Shown here: in pieces, positions 50,816 through 59,757 of the stretch
How positions within the stretch are numbered: position 1 is the stretch's first letter
Layout of the letters: each line of letters opens with the position of its first letter
The notes under the pieces: generated by a model
Database searches by the model: none
What the model saw: only the letters and a program-made list of their open reading frames with translations
What the model was told of the DNA's origin: nothing
Program-made: the position numbers and the translations under genes
NCBI GenBank assembly: GCA_016210045.1
Contig: JACQUX010000004.1
Location: forward strand, 60,424 to 124,423
DNA: 64,000 nucleotides
Reading direction: 5' to 3'
Source: Deltaproteobacteria bacterium
Lineage (GTDB): Bacteria; UBA10199; GCA-002796325; JACPFF01

Positions 50816-51868
50816 TTACCGGAATGGCGCCAGCACCGCGCGGTGCTCGCGGCAGCCGATGCAGGCGCGGTCGGCGGCGGACGCGGCGTGTTTGGTAGCG
50901 AGTGTGCGGATCCGCAACGCCGATTGGGAGAGGAGTTCGGTGGAGAGCTCGCCGCTCTCCACGGCCGCGTTGACACGCAGCATCGCACGTTGCGTAACTT
51001 CAGGACTGCTGCAGATCAAGTTCAAGTCGCATCCGGCGGCCAACGCACGTACTGCGGCCTCTTCCGGAGGACAGCATTGTTTGATCGCGCCCATCTCGAG
51101 GTCATCGGTAACGATCACGCCTTTGAAGCCGAGTTCTTCCCGTAACAGGCCGGTGATCGCACGCTTCGAAAGTGTGACAGGGGCCGTGGCGTCGATCACG
51201 CCGTACAAGACATGCGCAGTCATCAACAGTGGCACGCCTTGTTGGATCGCCGCGGCAAACGGCGCGAGTTCCATCCAGCGCAAACGATCCCAGGTGTGCG
51301 GCAGGATCGGCATCGTTTTGTGGGAATCTTCCGGCGTATCGCCATGGCCAGGAAAGTGTTTGCCGCACGGGATCACGCCGCCTTCGAGCAAACCGCGGAT
51401 CAGCTCGCCGCTGCAGCGCGTGACCAAATCGCGATTCCCCGCAAACGCCCGATCGCCGATAATCGGATTGTCGGGATTCGTGTTGATGTCGAGCACTGGA
51501 GCGAAGTTCACGTTCAGACCGGCGGCCGCCAGTTCACGGCCCATCAGCCGTCCGACGTCGTATGCCAAATGCAACTGCGGGTCGGCGTGCATCGCGGCGC
51601 CAATCCGCGCCATCGGGGGAATTTGGGTAAACGGCGGCGGCATTCGAAAGACACGACCGCCTTCGTGGTCGACGGCCAGCAACAGCGGACGGCCGGCGGC
51701 TTGCCGTAAACGGGTCGTCAGCCCGATCAGTTGATCGAGCGACTGAATGTTGCGACGAAACAGGATGACGCCGGCGAGTTCTTCTTGCTGCAACAACTGC
51801 TCGAGGGCAGGCGACACGTCGGTCCCTTGGAAGCCGGTCATGAACAGTTGTCCGATCTTGAAAGTCAT
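50816..51868 (-). CDS. nagZ: beta-N-acetylhexosaminidase (GH3)
   Basis: 350 residues, the size of NagZ. VDHEGGRVFRMPPPFTQIPP, FAPVLDINTNPDNPIIGDRA, the flexible-loop KHFPGHGDTPEDSH with the catalytic histidine, and the nucleophile in VTDDLEMGAI. It removes GlcNAc from anhydromuropeptides in cell-wall recycling. It follows the rhomboid gene by 9 bp, so it is in the deoC-ALDH-rhomboid transcription unit. Confidence 0.94.
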   Translation of the reverse strand: MTFKIGQLFMTGFQGTDVSPALEQLLQQEELAGVILFRRNIQSLDQLIGLTTRLRQAAGRPLLLAVDHEGGRVFRMPPPFTQIPPMARIGAAMHADPQLHLAYDVGRLMGRELAAAGLNVNFAPVLDINTNPDNPIIGDRAFAGNRDLVTRCSGELIRGLLEGGVIPCGKHFPGHGDTPEDSHKTMPILPHTWDRLRWMELAPFAAAIQQGVPLLMTAHVLYGVIDATAPVTLSKRAITGLLREELGFKGVIVTDDLEMGAIKQCCPPEEAAVRALAAGCDLNLICSSPEVTQRAMLRVNAAVESGELSTELLSQSALRIRTLATKHAASAADRACIGCREHRAVLAPFR

Positions 51869-51877
51869 AGCAGTTGA

Positions 51878-52990
51878 TTATTTTCCCTCAGACTCCTCCT
51901 CATGGACTTCGTCATCACTATGCCCACCACGATGGGGTACGCCCCCTCCCCGTGGCCCGATCTCATACCCATGCGCGCGGGCCCATGCAACCATTTGCTC
52001 CGACCAAGCGAAAAAGTTTTCGATCGTGGCGTTCAGGGACGCGGCGGATGCGTCCAAGTTCGCGGACGCGTCTCGCAGTTGTCGATAGATCGTTTCGAGC
52101 TGTGCAATCAGTTGATCGAGGATCTGGAGTCCGGTCGCGCGCTCTGCCTCCAACGCGGCCGATTGAAAATGTTGCGCCACTTTTTCGCGCCACTGCCGCG
52201 CCTGCTGCACCATATCTTCGACGGCTGCCGGACTGAGTTCGCCCGCTAACCGCGAGACCAGTTGCGCCACACCGTTATGGAATTCGATATAAAACGTCAC
52301 GTCGCGATCGATCGCGACGAGATCGATGCGCCCACCCCGCCACGCCTGCGTGCCGATCGCCGCGCCGATCGTGGCCAGCGCCACTGTGGCACAGGCGATG
52401 CGCAGCCAGCGCGCAGCCGCACCGGGTCTGATGATCAGACCGAGCAATGCGCCCGTGACTAAGCCACCTAAATGGCCCATGTTGTCGATGCGCGGATTAA
52501 TCAGTCCGAAGAGAAGGTTATAGCCGATAAACGGCAGCATCCCTTGCACCAACGAACGCCGTGCCAACTCCGGCAAACGCGCATGCTTGACCAATCCGAC
52601 GACTAACAGAAAACCTCCGAGGCCGAAGACGGCGCCCGAGGCCCCGGCCGAAACCGCGCGACCGTTCAGCAACGCGCTCGCGACGGTCCCACCGATACCG
52701 CTCAGCAAGAACACGAGCAGATAGCGTTCCCAGCCGAGCAGCGTCTCGCAGAGCGCGCCTAACTGCAGCAATGCATAGCCGTTGAAGAGCAGATGCAACC
52801 ATCCGATATGGAGGAAAATCGGCGTGACCAGCCGCCAATATTCACCGGCGCGGACTTGCGTCGGTGCCAGCGCACCGAAACGCAGCAAATTCGGAATGGA
52901 TTCTGAGCCCCCGGTCAATTCCAGACCCAAGAAGGCTGCCGCAATGAGGATCAGGATGGCGATGCTGGCGGGACAGCGGCGGGTCGTCAT
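51878..52990 (-). CDS. rhomboid intramembrane serine protease with long C-terminal tail
   Basis: 370 residues. Six-helix rhomboid core: HIGWLHLLFNGYALLQLG, the nucleophile in SAGASGAVFGLGG, and the catalytic histidine in NMGHLGGLVTGALLG. A further hydrophobic helix (CATVALATIGAAIG) leads to a ~150-residue helical tail (LQILDQLIAQLETIYRQL) with a His/Gly/Glu-rich end. Rhomboids cut membrane proteins within or near the membrane. The ATG overlaps the stop of the short ALDH (TAATG). Confidence 0.92.
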   Translation of the reverse strand: MTTRRCPASIAILILIAAAFLGLELTGGSESIPNLLRFGALAPTQVRAGEYWRLVTPIFLHIGWLHLLFNGYALLQLGALCETLLGWERYLLVFLLSGIGGTVASALLNGRAVSAGASGAVFGLGGFLLVVGLVKHARLPELARRSLVQGMLPFIGYNLLFGLINPRIDNMGHLGGLVTGALLGLIIRPGAAARWLRIACATVALATIGAAIGTQAWRGGRIDLVAIDRDVTFYIEFHNGVAQLVSRLAGELSPAAVEDMVQQARQWREKVAQHFQSAALEAERATGLQILDQLIAQLETIYRQLRDASANLDASAASLNATIENFFAWSEQMVAWARAHGYEIGPRGGGVPHRGGHSDDEVHEEESEGK

Positions 52991-53850
52991 TAGAGACCAA
53001 TCGGATGCCACGCGGTTTTCATCTCGGTGGCCTCGGTGATCCAATAGGGACTTTGGGCGACACGGTCGTCCCACCACGCGCGGTCATTGGGGGTCTCGCG
53101 GATCAGGATCCGCTTCACAGTAAACGCGGCCTCTTGTTGCAACAACTGGATCGTCGCCGCATCCTGTCCCGAATAGTCGATCGCGTTGATGTCCATGTGT
53201 TTCGCCAATACGGGAATAAATTCCGACTTAGAACCGGTCAGGATATTGACGACGCCGGCCGGGACATCCGACGTGGCCAGCACTTCGGCGAAGCTGATCG
53301 CGGTGCACGGCGCGGCCTCCGATGCAAGGGCAACCACGGTGTTGCCGGATATGATGATCGGGGCGAGCTTCGAGACCAGACCGAGCAACGGCGCCTCTTC
53401 CGGAGCGATCACGCCCACGACGCCGATCGGTTCCGGCAGTGTGAAATTAAAATACGGCGCCGCCACCGGATTCACGGAGCCGAAGACTTGCGGATATTTG
53501 TCGGACCATCCGGCATACCAGACGAGTCGGTCGATCGACTTTTCGACTTCACGCCGCGCGTTGGCGGCCGAGGCACCGGTGAGCCACTGGAGTTCTTCTT
53601 GAAACGCCGCTTTGCGCGTCTCCAAGACTTCAGCCACGCGATAGAGGATTTGTCCGCGCAAATACGCGGTCGCCTTTTGCCATCCCGGTTGCGCCTTGCG
53701 CGCCGCGACCACGGCTTCTCGCAGATCTTTTCGCGAACCGCGGCTCACGTTATGTCCATGGACCGGGAAGGTACGTCCCGATTCCGAGCGCGGAAATTGG
53801 CCGTTGATGAACAATTTGTACGTCTTCTTCACTGCGAGTCGATCGCTCAT
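52990..53850 (-). CDS. half-length aldehyde dehydrogenase-like protein (no catalytic domain)
   Basis: 286 residues covering only the NAD-binding-side half of ALDH (KLFINGQFPRSESGRTFPV, EPIGVVGVIAPEEAPLLGL, GNTVVALASEAAP, VPAGVVNILTG). The catalytic cysteine domain is missing, and the usual FTGS motif reads IDYSGQD. ALDH16 enzymes are two-module proteins whose second module lacks the catalytic cysteine; the adjacent full-length ALDH plus this protein sum to about 790 residues, close to ALDH16. Start at 53850 with AAGGAG six bases upstream. Confidence 0.87.
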   Translation of the reverse strand: MSDRLAVKKTYKLFINGQFPRSESGRTFPVHGHNVSRGSRKDLREAVVAARKAQPGWQKATAYLRGQILYRVAEVLETRKAAFQEELQWLTGASAANARREVEKSIDRLVWYAGWSDKYPQVFGSVNPVAAPYFNFTLPEPIGVVGVIAPEEAPLLGLVSKLAPIIISGNTVVALASEAAPCTAISFAEVLATSDVPAGVVNILTGSKSEFIPVLAKHMDINAIDYSGQDAATIQLLQQEAAFTVKRILIRETPNDRAWWDDRVAQSPYWITEATEMKTAWHPIGL

Positions 53851-53861
53851 GAACATCTCCT

Positions 53862-55370
53862 TCACGCCAACGTCACATACGGATACAATCCATGCAAACC
53901 ACCTTCGCGACCAAAACCGCTTTCTTTATAGCCGCCGAACGGCGAGCACGGATCGAATTGGTTCGCGGTATTGTTCCACACCACGCCGGCCTTCAGTTGA
54001 TTGGTGATCTTGAAAATCTTCGCGCCCTTGTCGGTCCAAATCGACGCGGCCAATCCGAACGGCGTGTTGTTCGCTTTTTCCACCGCCTCTTCCGGCGTGC
54101 GGAACGTCAGGGTGGAGAGCACCGGTCCGAAAATTTCCTCGCGCGCAATGCGGTGCGACTGCGCGACGTTGGTAAAGAGCGACGGCCGGAACCAGAAGCC
54201 TTTGCTTGGCAATTCGCACGCGGGCTGCCACAACGCAGCGCCTTCATCGCAGCCGGATTGGACCAGTTCTCGAATTTTTTCGAGCTGCATCCTCGAGTTG
54301 ATCGCGCCGAGGTCGGTGTTCTTGTCGAGCGGGTCGCCGACTCGCAACGTCTGCAACCGATCTTGCAACTTGCGGATCACCAGCGGCGCGATGCCTTCTT
54401 GGACCAGCAGTCGGGATCCGGCACAACAGACGTGACCTTGGTTATAGAAGATGCTGTTGACGATGCCTTCAACAGCGGCGTCGATGGGGGCGTCGTCGAA
54501 GATGATGTTGGGGGATTTTCCGCCCAACTCGAGCGTGAGGCGTTTCCGGCTCCCCGCAATAGTGCACTGGATCAACTTGCCGACGTCCGTAGATCCGGTG
54601 AACGCGATCTTGTTCACGTCCGCATGTTGGACCAACGCCGCGCCGGTGCTTCCAGCCCCAGTGACGATATTGACCACACCTGGTGGGAGATCGGCTTCCT
54701 GGATGATCTGCGCGAGATGCAGCGCAGTCAGTGGCGTAGTCTCGGCGGGCTTCAGCACGACCGTGTTCCCGCACGCTAACGCCGGCGCCAATTTCCACGC
54801 GGCCATCAGCAGCGGAAAGTTCCAGGGAATGATCTGTCCAGCCACGCCCAACGGTTGCGCGGTGCGGCCCGGAAACGCGTATTCGAGTTTGTCGGCCCAG
54901 CCGGCGTAATAAAAGAAATGCGCGACAGCAAGAGGGACGTCGTCGTCGCGCGAAAGCCGGATCGGCTTGCCGTTATCCAGTGTCTCCAAGACCGCAAACT
55001 CGCGCGACCGTTCGGCCAGTTGCCGGGCGATGCGGAAGAGATATTTGGCCCGTTCCGCGGCCGGGAGCTTGCACCAATATTTTTCATAGGCCCGTCGCGC
55101 CGCTTGCACGGCGGCATCGACATCGGCCGCGTTCGCGTCGGCGACTTCAGCGAGCGGTGCTTCAGTGGCCGGATTGAGTGTCGCAAAGTATTTGCCGGAA
55201 CGCGGGGCCACAAACTTGCCCCCAATGAATAATTCGTAACGCGGCGCGATTCGGACATGGTCGGTCGCTTCCGTGGACGGGGCATAGGCCCACGTCTTGC
55301 CGAACGTGAGATCCGTCTTCGGGGGAAGGACTTCGAGTCGTACCACATTGTCGGATTTCGGCGGGGCCAT
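53862..55370 (-). CDS. aldehyde dehydrogenase, full length
   Basis: 502 residues. WNFPLLMAAWKLAPALACGN, KPAETTPLTAL, FTGSTDVGK (cofactor), LELGGKSPNIIFDDA with the general-base glutamate, and NQGHVCCAGSRLLV with the nucleophilic cysteine. NAD(P)-dependent oxidation of an aldehyde to the acid. Position after deoC suggests that acetaldehyde or a related product of deoxyribose breakdown is the substrate. GAGGTG lies just before the ATG at 55370. Confidence 0.94.
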   Translation of the reverse strand: MAPPKSDNVVRLEVLPPKTDLTFGKTWAYAPSTEATDHVRIAPRYELFIGGKFVAPRSGKYFATLNPATEAPLAEVADANAADVDAAVQAARRAYEKYWCKLPAAERAKYLFRIARQLAERSREFAVLETLDNGKPIRLSRDDDVPLAVAHFFYYAGWADKLEYAFPGRTAQPLGVAGQIIPWNFPLLMAAWKLAPALACGNTVVLKPAETTPLTALHLAQIIQEADLPPGVVNIVTGAGSTGAALVQHADVNKIAFTGSTDVGKLIQCTIAGSRKRLTLELGGKSPNIIFDDAPIDAAVEGIVNSIFYNQGHVCCAGSRLLVQEGIAPLVIRKLQDRLQTLRVGDPLDKNTDLGAINSRMQLEKIRELVQSGCDEGAALWQPACELPSKGFWFRPSLFTNVAQSHRIAREEIFGPVLSTLTFRTPEEAVEKANNTPFGLAASIWTDKGAKIFKITNQLKAGVVWNNTANQFDPCSPFGGYKESGFGREGGLHGLYPYVTLA

Positions 55371-55393
55371 AAACACCTCAAGTTGCGCAAGCA

Positions 55394-56278
55394 CTAGTCT
55401 TTACTAAAGTACTCTTCTGATTGGTATCGGCCGGTGGCTTCTTTCACGAGTTGCATCAAGAGATCGTTCGTAACCGTCGACGCCCCAAGTCGAAACCACT
55501 CCGGCGTCAACCAACGGTCGCCGAGCGTCTCGTTCACAAGCACGAGATATTGCAGCGCCAATTTCGACGTCCGAATGCCACCCGCGGGCTTCATTCCGAC
55601 CATCCGGCCGGTCGCGTAGTAGTAATCGCGGATGGCTTCGAGCATCACCAACACGGTCGGCAATGTGGCCGCGATCGGATATTTTCCGGTCGAGGTCTTA
55701 ATGAAGTCGGCGCCCGCTTGCATGGCCAGACACGATGCCTTGCGGATGTTGTCATAGGTTTCGAGTTCACCGGTCTCGAGAATGACTTTCAGGTGTGCGG
55801 CGCCGCAGGCCTCTTTGATGGCCGCGATTTCGTCGCTCACGCGTTGAAACTCGCCTGACAGGAAGGCGCCGCGATCGATCACCATATCGATTTCGTCCGC
55901 GCCCGCTTCGACGGCTGCGCGCGTGTCGGCCAACTTGACGACGAGTGGCGATTGACCGCTCGGGAACGCGGTCGCGACCGAAGCGACCTTGACGGCAGTC
56001 CCCGCCAGCGCCTGCTTCGCGACACTAACGAACGGCGGATAGACACACACCGCGGCTACGGACGGGACGCCATGATCCTCATACGGTCGGATGGCTTTTT
56101 GACAGAGTTGGCGAATGCGTCCCGGGGAATCTTTCCCTTCTAACGTGGTCAAGTCGATCATCGAGATCGCCAGTTTGATCCCGGCCAGCTTCGCGTCTTT
56201 CTTGATACTCCGCCGCGCCAGCATGCCGGCACGCGCCTCGGCGGCGACTTGGTCGACGGTCGTTTGGAGCAGTCCCAT
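55394..56278 (-). CDS. deoC: deoxyribose-phosphate aldolase
   Basis: 294 residues from the ATG at 56278. Schiff-base lysine in DFIKTSTGKYP and proton-relay lysine in VGMKPAGGIRTS; EIDMVIDRGAFLSGE and LKVILETGEL also fit. It splits deoxyribose-5-phosphate into glyceraldehyde-3-phosphate and acetaldehyde. First gene of the minus-strand unit deoC-ALDH-ALDH(short)-rhomboid-nagZ, so acetaldehyde would be passed to the dehydrogenase. Confidence 0.94.
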   Translation of the reverse strand: MGLLQTTVDQVAAEARAGMLARRSIKKDAKLAGIKLAISMIDLTTLEGKDSPGRIRQLCQKAIRPYEDHGVPSVAAVCVYPPFVSVAKQALAGTAVKVASVATAFPSGQSPLVVKLADTRAAVEAGADEIDMVIDRGAFLSGEFQRVSDEIAAIKEACGAAHLKVILETGELETYDNIRKASCLAMQAGADFIKTSTGKYPIAATLPTVLVMLEAIRDYYYATGRMVGMKPAGGIRTSKLALQYLVLVNETLGDRWLTPEWFRLGASTVTNDLLMQLVKEATGRYQSEEYFSKD

Positions 56279-56356
56279 AGGACTCGCTTCATCGCAATTT
56301 TCGGCGGTAAACGCAAACAAAACCAAAAATGGGGCTGGAAGTAGAAAGGAAATTCG

Positions 56357-58564
56357 CTACTTCTGAGCTGGTGACACATCCCCGAGCAAGTCGAGGTCCC
56401 AGGGGGCGGTGCCGCGGGTCGCGAGGTAGCCGAGGATCAGCGGCTTGAAGCGTTGGGCAAAAGTCGGATGCGCGTGAAAGTCGCGATCGAGGCGGCTTAA
56501 GCAGGCATAGGTGCGGTCGACGCGCGCGTAAAAGGCGGCGTGTTTAGCGGCCAACGTTTTGAGAGCCGATTTGAGCAGCTTCGGCTGCGCGGCATAGCGG
56601 CCTTGCAGATAGGATTTCAGGTCATAGAGCGGCAGCGGATCATACAAGCCGCCACGGCGAAACGGATTCTCGATCCGTAACCGATTGCCCTCCCGGAGAT
56701 ATTGCAACATTTCAGTGTGCAACGAGCGTACGCCGTTTTTATCGAAGACTTGTTCGAGAAAGGTATCGAGTGCCTGAAGTTCTGTCGCCGCATCGGCGGC
56801 AACGTTCCAGCCCAGCGCGCTCCACGCCGAGACCGGCGCCCAGAAATACGGACCGACGGAATCCAACTCGTGGCCCTCTTCGTGAATCACCGTGGCCTGA
56901 TTTTCTTTGGCGCCAAAGTCCCGCACAATCGTCGTGCCGTCGCCGAACGACATCCCGCCGGTGCGGAGTGCGTAGTTCCGAATGGCTTGATACCGCCGCG
57001 CCTCTTCCGCGGTGTAATCCTTACGTACCTTGCTCCACAGGGCACTCTGCGGCTCCGTGGCCCGCACGTAATCGGCTTCCTGATAGAAGATCCACGAGAG
57101 ATGCACGTCGCGCACCACCAGTTCGACTTTGCCGTCAGGAATGAAGCCAAACCGTTGGCGCACTGCCGATTTCAATCGTGCGGCATCGGCAATTGTTCCC
57201 GGCGCGGTATTCCCCTGCCCCACGATCGCCGCAACTTTTTGTTGCATCGCTTCCACACGCGCAAAATAGTCGCGCGCGAGGGTATAAAATGCGTGCCGCA
57301 GACGAACATCGGCCTCGCCGCTCGTGTCGAGTACGGTTTCGAGCTCCGCCGGCTGCAACAGTGCGCCGCGTTGCATCGCGGCCTCGCGCGCCTGCGTAAA
57401 CAGCGCATAGACGCGGGCCGTCTGCATCATCCGGCCTCGGACCTCTTGGGCGGAGACGAGGGCTCCAGTCGTCGGCGGTGCAGGGATCTTGGCGAGGACG
57501 GCTTGTAACGCACGCAGTTTCGCCTCGATGTCTTGACGATTTTGGACGGCGCGCCGCAGTGGCGAGAGATCGACTCCGACCAGCGGCTTACGGCGTCGGT
57601 GCGGCGTCTCGGTCGTGTCGTCGTTCGGCGCTGGGCGGTGGGCGGCACTGGTCTGCAAAGCGGCCGCGTCTTCATCCTCAGCTGCGGCCAGGCCGTGATA
57701 CACGGCGACGCCACCAGCCAATGCAAAAATGCCGCTCAGAACCACCCATGGCACCCATGGTCGCCGGTGTCGTTGAACTTCCGCTTGAACCAGTGCGCGC
57801 ACTTTGGCCTTCGCCTGCGCGGGGAGTCGCATCCTATCGATTGCGGCGGTCAATTCGCCGGGAGATTCGCTACTCGCCGCAACCGGTGGCCCCGCACCAT
57901 TTCGGACAGCGGCCGCACGGGACGCAGGCGGATGTGGCGCTGGAGACACTGACACACCGATCTGCGTCGGGGGACCCCAATTGTGCAACATGCTGACGGT
58001 TATTGGTGGCGGCAGCAATTGTTCGACCCGCTCTTGGAGGCTCACATCAAGATCGGGGATGGCTCGTAATTTTGCGGCGGTTGGGTCAGTGTGATACGCC
58101 TCGACGGCCGCAATGCCTTGCCGTAGCGGCGCGGTATCGGACATGCGGCGCAATACCGCGACGATCTCCGGCAATCGGCTGGCCCGCAGCAGCGCGACGC
58201 GTGCCTGCTGCGTGTTCAGCGGTGCGTCGCCCCCGGCCCCACCACGTCCCGCACCGACCGACAAACACCACTGCGGCAGCTCCGGCCTTGGTGCGGCCGC
58301 AAATCCGCCCGCCCAGGCCGGCTGAAAAAACGGTGGCGCTTCCCGCACCCAACGTGCGACCGCCGTAACGGCAGCGCGTATAGGATAGGAGCGGCGAGCG
58401 ATACCAAGAGCCCCCGGCCTGATGGCCGGGGCACGCGAGCTTACCCCCAGCCGCACAGCGGCGTTGAGGGGGGGACCCGATGGGCTTTGCCCATCGGGGG
58501 GGCGACGTGAGCCCCAGTAACGTCGCCATTGGGCCAGCTGTCGTTGAATTGTTCCTCGTCCCAT
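56357..58564 (-). CDS. membrane-anchored protein with HEEGH zinc-peptidase motif, 735 aa
   Basis: Arg/Pro-rich N-terminus (to ~115), a helical region, one membrane helix (WVPWVVLSGIFALAGGVAVY, about 270-289), then a long helical segment and a C-terminal domain containing VIHEEGHELDS (HEEGH at 561-565), a gluzincin/metzincin-like zinc motif. This suggests a membrane-tethered metallopeptidase; the third zinc ligand is not assigned. I start it at the ATG at 58564 (or the adjacent GTG at 58567, seven bases after GGAGGA), because further upstream the frame is repeat sequence. Residues ~17-55 coincide with a hairpin-rich repeat. Confidence 0.75.
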   Translation of the reverse strand: MGRGTIQRQLAQWRRYWGSRRPPDGQSPSGPPLNAAVRLGVSSRAPAIRPGALGIARRSYPIRAAVTAVARWVREAPPFFQPAWAGGFAAAPRPELPQWCLSVGAGRGGAGGDAPLNTQQARVALLRASRLPEIVAVLRRMSDTAPLRQGIAAVEAYHTDPTAAKLRAIPDLDVSLQERVEQLLPPPITVSMLHNWGPPTQIGVSVSPAPHPPASRAAAVRNGAGPPVAASSESPGELTAAIDRMRLPAQAKAKVRALVQAEVQRHRRPWVPWVVLSGIFALAGGVAVYHGLAAAEDEDAAALQTSAAHRPAPNDDTTETPHRRRKPLVGVDLSPLRRAVQNRQDIEAKLRALQAVLAKIPAPPTTGALVSAQEVRGRMMQTARVYALFTQAREAAMQRGALLQPAELETVLDTSGEADVRLRHAFYTLARDYFARVEAMQQKVAAIVGQGNTAPGTIADAARLKSAVRQRFGFIPDGKVELVVRDVHLSWIFYQEADYVRATEPQSALWSKVRKDYTAEEARRYQAIRNYALRTGGMSFGDGTTIVRDFGAKENQATVIHEEGHELDSVGPYFWAPVSAWSALGWNVAADAATELQALDTFLEQVFDKNGVRSLHTEMLQYLREGNRLRIENPFRRGGLYDPLPLYDLKSYLQGRYAAQPKLLKSALKTLAAKHAAFYARVDRTYACLSRLDRDFHAHPTFAQRFKPLILGYLATRGTAPWDLDLLGDVSPAQK
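58411..58515. repeat. hairpin-rich repeat inside the HEEGH-protein gene
   Basis: Closely packed hairpins (CCGGCCTGATGGCCGG; CCCGATGGGC-TTT-GCCCATCGGG; CCCCCAGCCGCACAGCGGCG) in the 5' part of the gene. Encoded residues are Pro/Ser/Gly/Arg-rich and look like repeat-derived sequence rather than a folded domain. Confidence 0.6.
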
Positions 58565-58639
58565 CACGGGCAGATCCTCCAGTGCAGTTACTATCGACTG
58601 ATATTGGAAAAAGTTGCTTGAGTCGACCTGGCTTTCGCT

Positions 58640-58750
58640 TGCTGCGCTCCCCCTCACCCGGCCCTCTCCCCAAGGGGAGAGGGGGACATTTGCCTCGCCC
58701 CGACGGGGAGAGGTTCCCGCCGCAGGCGGGGGGTGAGGGTCTAAAAAAAT
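58640..58750. repeat. G-rich repeats upstream of the HEEGH-protein gene
   Basis: CCCTCTCCCCAAGGGGAGAG and CCTCGCCCCGACGGGGAGAG units followed by GGGTGAGGGTCTAAA. The second unit is shared with 38927-38981. With the 58571-58640 segment they fill the gap between the HEEGH-protein gene and the 84-residue gene. Confidence 0.75.
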
Positions 58751-58770
58751 GCGATGCAGGAGACGACACC

Positions 58771-59025
58771 TTACGGTGCAGTAGGCGCGATCGGAATCAC
58801 TTGACCGCCATGTCCGTCGTCGAGCAGGAAGTCGAGCTGTACGACGACCGGCAACAGCTGCGCGGCCACGAGCAAATGGGCCCAACTCGGGGCACAGCCG
58901 CGCAGTTGGACATGCTGCGCCTGGTAGACCGCGAAATTATGGGCGTCGACCTTTGCCGCAAACGTCTGCGGATCGGCCTTCCCGGGAAAGATCGCATTCA
59001 TATCGAAGCAGATCGGCTCACTCAT
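58771..59025 (-). CDS. small hypothetical protein, 84 aa
   Basis: No family that I can name. Visible segments: ICFDMNAIFPGKADPQTF, RGCAPSWAHLLVAAQLLPVV and QLDFLLDDGHGGQVIPIAP. The strand-rich end with an acidic DDGHGG turn suggests a small folded domain. The start is the ATG at 59025, which overlaps the stop of the upstream A-type carrier by 4 bp, so it may be coupled to Fe-S cluster assembly. Confidence 0.62.
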   Translation of the reverse strand: MSEPICFDMNAIFPGKADPQTFAAKVDAHNFAVYQAQHVQLRGCAPSWAHLLVAAQLLPVVVQLDFLLDDGHGGQVIPIAPTAP

Positions 59026-59339
59026 ACGGAGAATGATTCCCCACAAGAGCAACAGCCTGTGGCGTTCGGATTGACCAACTTGAAACGCGATTGCATCAGA
59101 CTTGATTCATATGTCAGGTGGGAACCAGCCACATAGATGATGCTGCGCCGATCGACTAATATCTGGAAACCATCGGCTTGAAAGCTCAAGTCCTCACTGC
59201 TCGGGGCATCCGCCGGTTCGATCTTATATTCCAATCCCGCGCACCCACCCGACAACACCCGCACGCGGATGTTCGGTTTCCCTAACTTGGCGAGTAACGT
59301 CTTCGCCTGCTCCGCCGCATGTGGTTCTACAGTAATCAT
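59022..59339 (-). CDS. A-type Fe-S carrier (IscA/HesB family), copy 1
   Basis: 105 residues. The three conserved cysteines are in VLSGGCAGLEYKI and the C-terminal CCSCGESF (the usual form is CGCGxSF). The extra cysteine in the tail is unusual. It carries [Fe-S] clusters to apo-proteins. Start at 59339 (MITVEPHAAEQ). Adjacent to a second family member, with a 32-bp gap. Confidence 0.9.
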   Translation of the reverse strand: MITVEPHAAEQAKTLLAKLGKPNIRVRVLSGGCAGLEYKIEPADAPSSEDLSFQADGFQILVDRRSIIYVAGSHLTYESSLMQSRFKLVNPNATGCCSCGESFSV

Positions 59340-59371
59340 GAGCTTCCTCGACGTACGCACTTACGCACGCG

Positions 59372-59695
59372 TCACACACTAAACGACTTCCCACACCCGC
59401 ACCCGCCGGTCGCGTTGGGGTTTTGGACCACAAAGCCGGCGCCTTGGAAGTCTTCGACGAAATCAAGAATCCCGCCTTGCAGAATATCCAAACTGGCCGG
59501 ATCGACCACAACGGTCACGCCCTCTTGGGTCATCAGCTGGTCCTCCGGATGCCGCTCGTCGAAACGAAAATCGTATTTGAAGCCGGAACACCCGCCGGAA
59601 TCGACGGCCACGCGAAATGCCTTGCCGGCCTGGGCCGGATCGGCCTGCTGGAACGCCTTGATCTTTTGAAGCGCAGCCGGGGTGATCGTGATCAT
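59372..59695 (-). CDS. A-type Fe-S carrier (IscA/ErpA family), copy 2
   Basis: 107 residues with canonical cysteines: VDSGGCSGFKYDF and GGCGCGKSFSV. MITITPAALQKIKAF is the typical N-terminus. The ErpA/IscA split cannot be decided from sequence alone. The tandem arrangement hints at two target-specific carriers. Confidence 0.93.
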   Translation of the reverse strand: MITITPAALQKIKAFQQADPAQAGKAFRVAVDSGGCSGFKYDFRFDERHPEDQLMTQEGVTVVVDPASLDILQGGILDFVEDFQGAGFVVQNPNATGGCGCGKSFSV

Positions 59696-59757
59696 ATGCG
59701 GACGCAAATAGCTGGCGCCGTCAGAGGCGTCAAGGCCGCGCACGACTATTTCATTAG

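Noticed and set aside
53005..53931. 308-codon plus-strand frame across the short ALDH gene
   Set aside because: Antisense shadow rich in Arg/His/Gly; the ALDH reading has clear family motifs.
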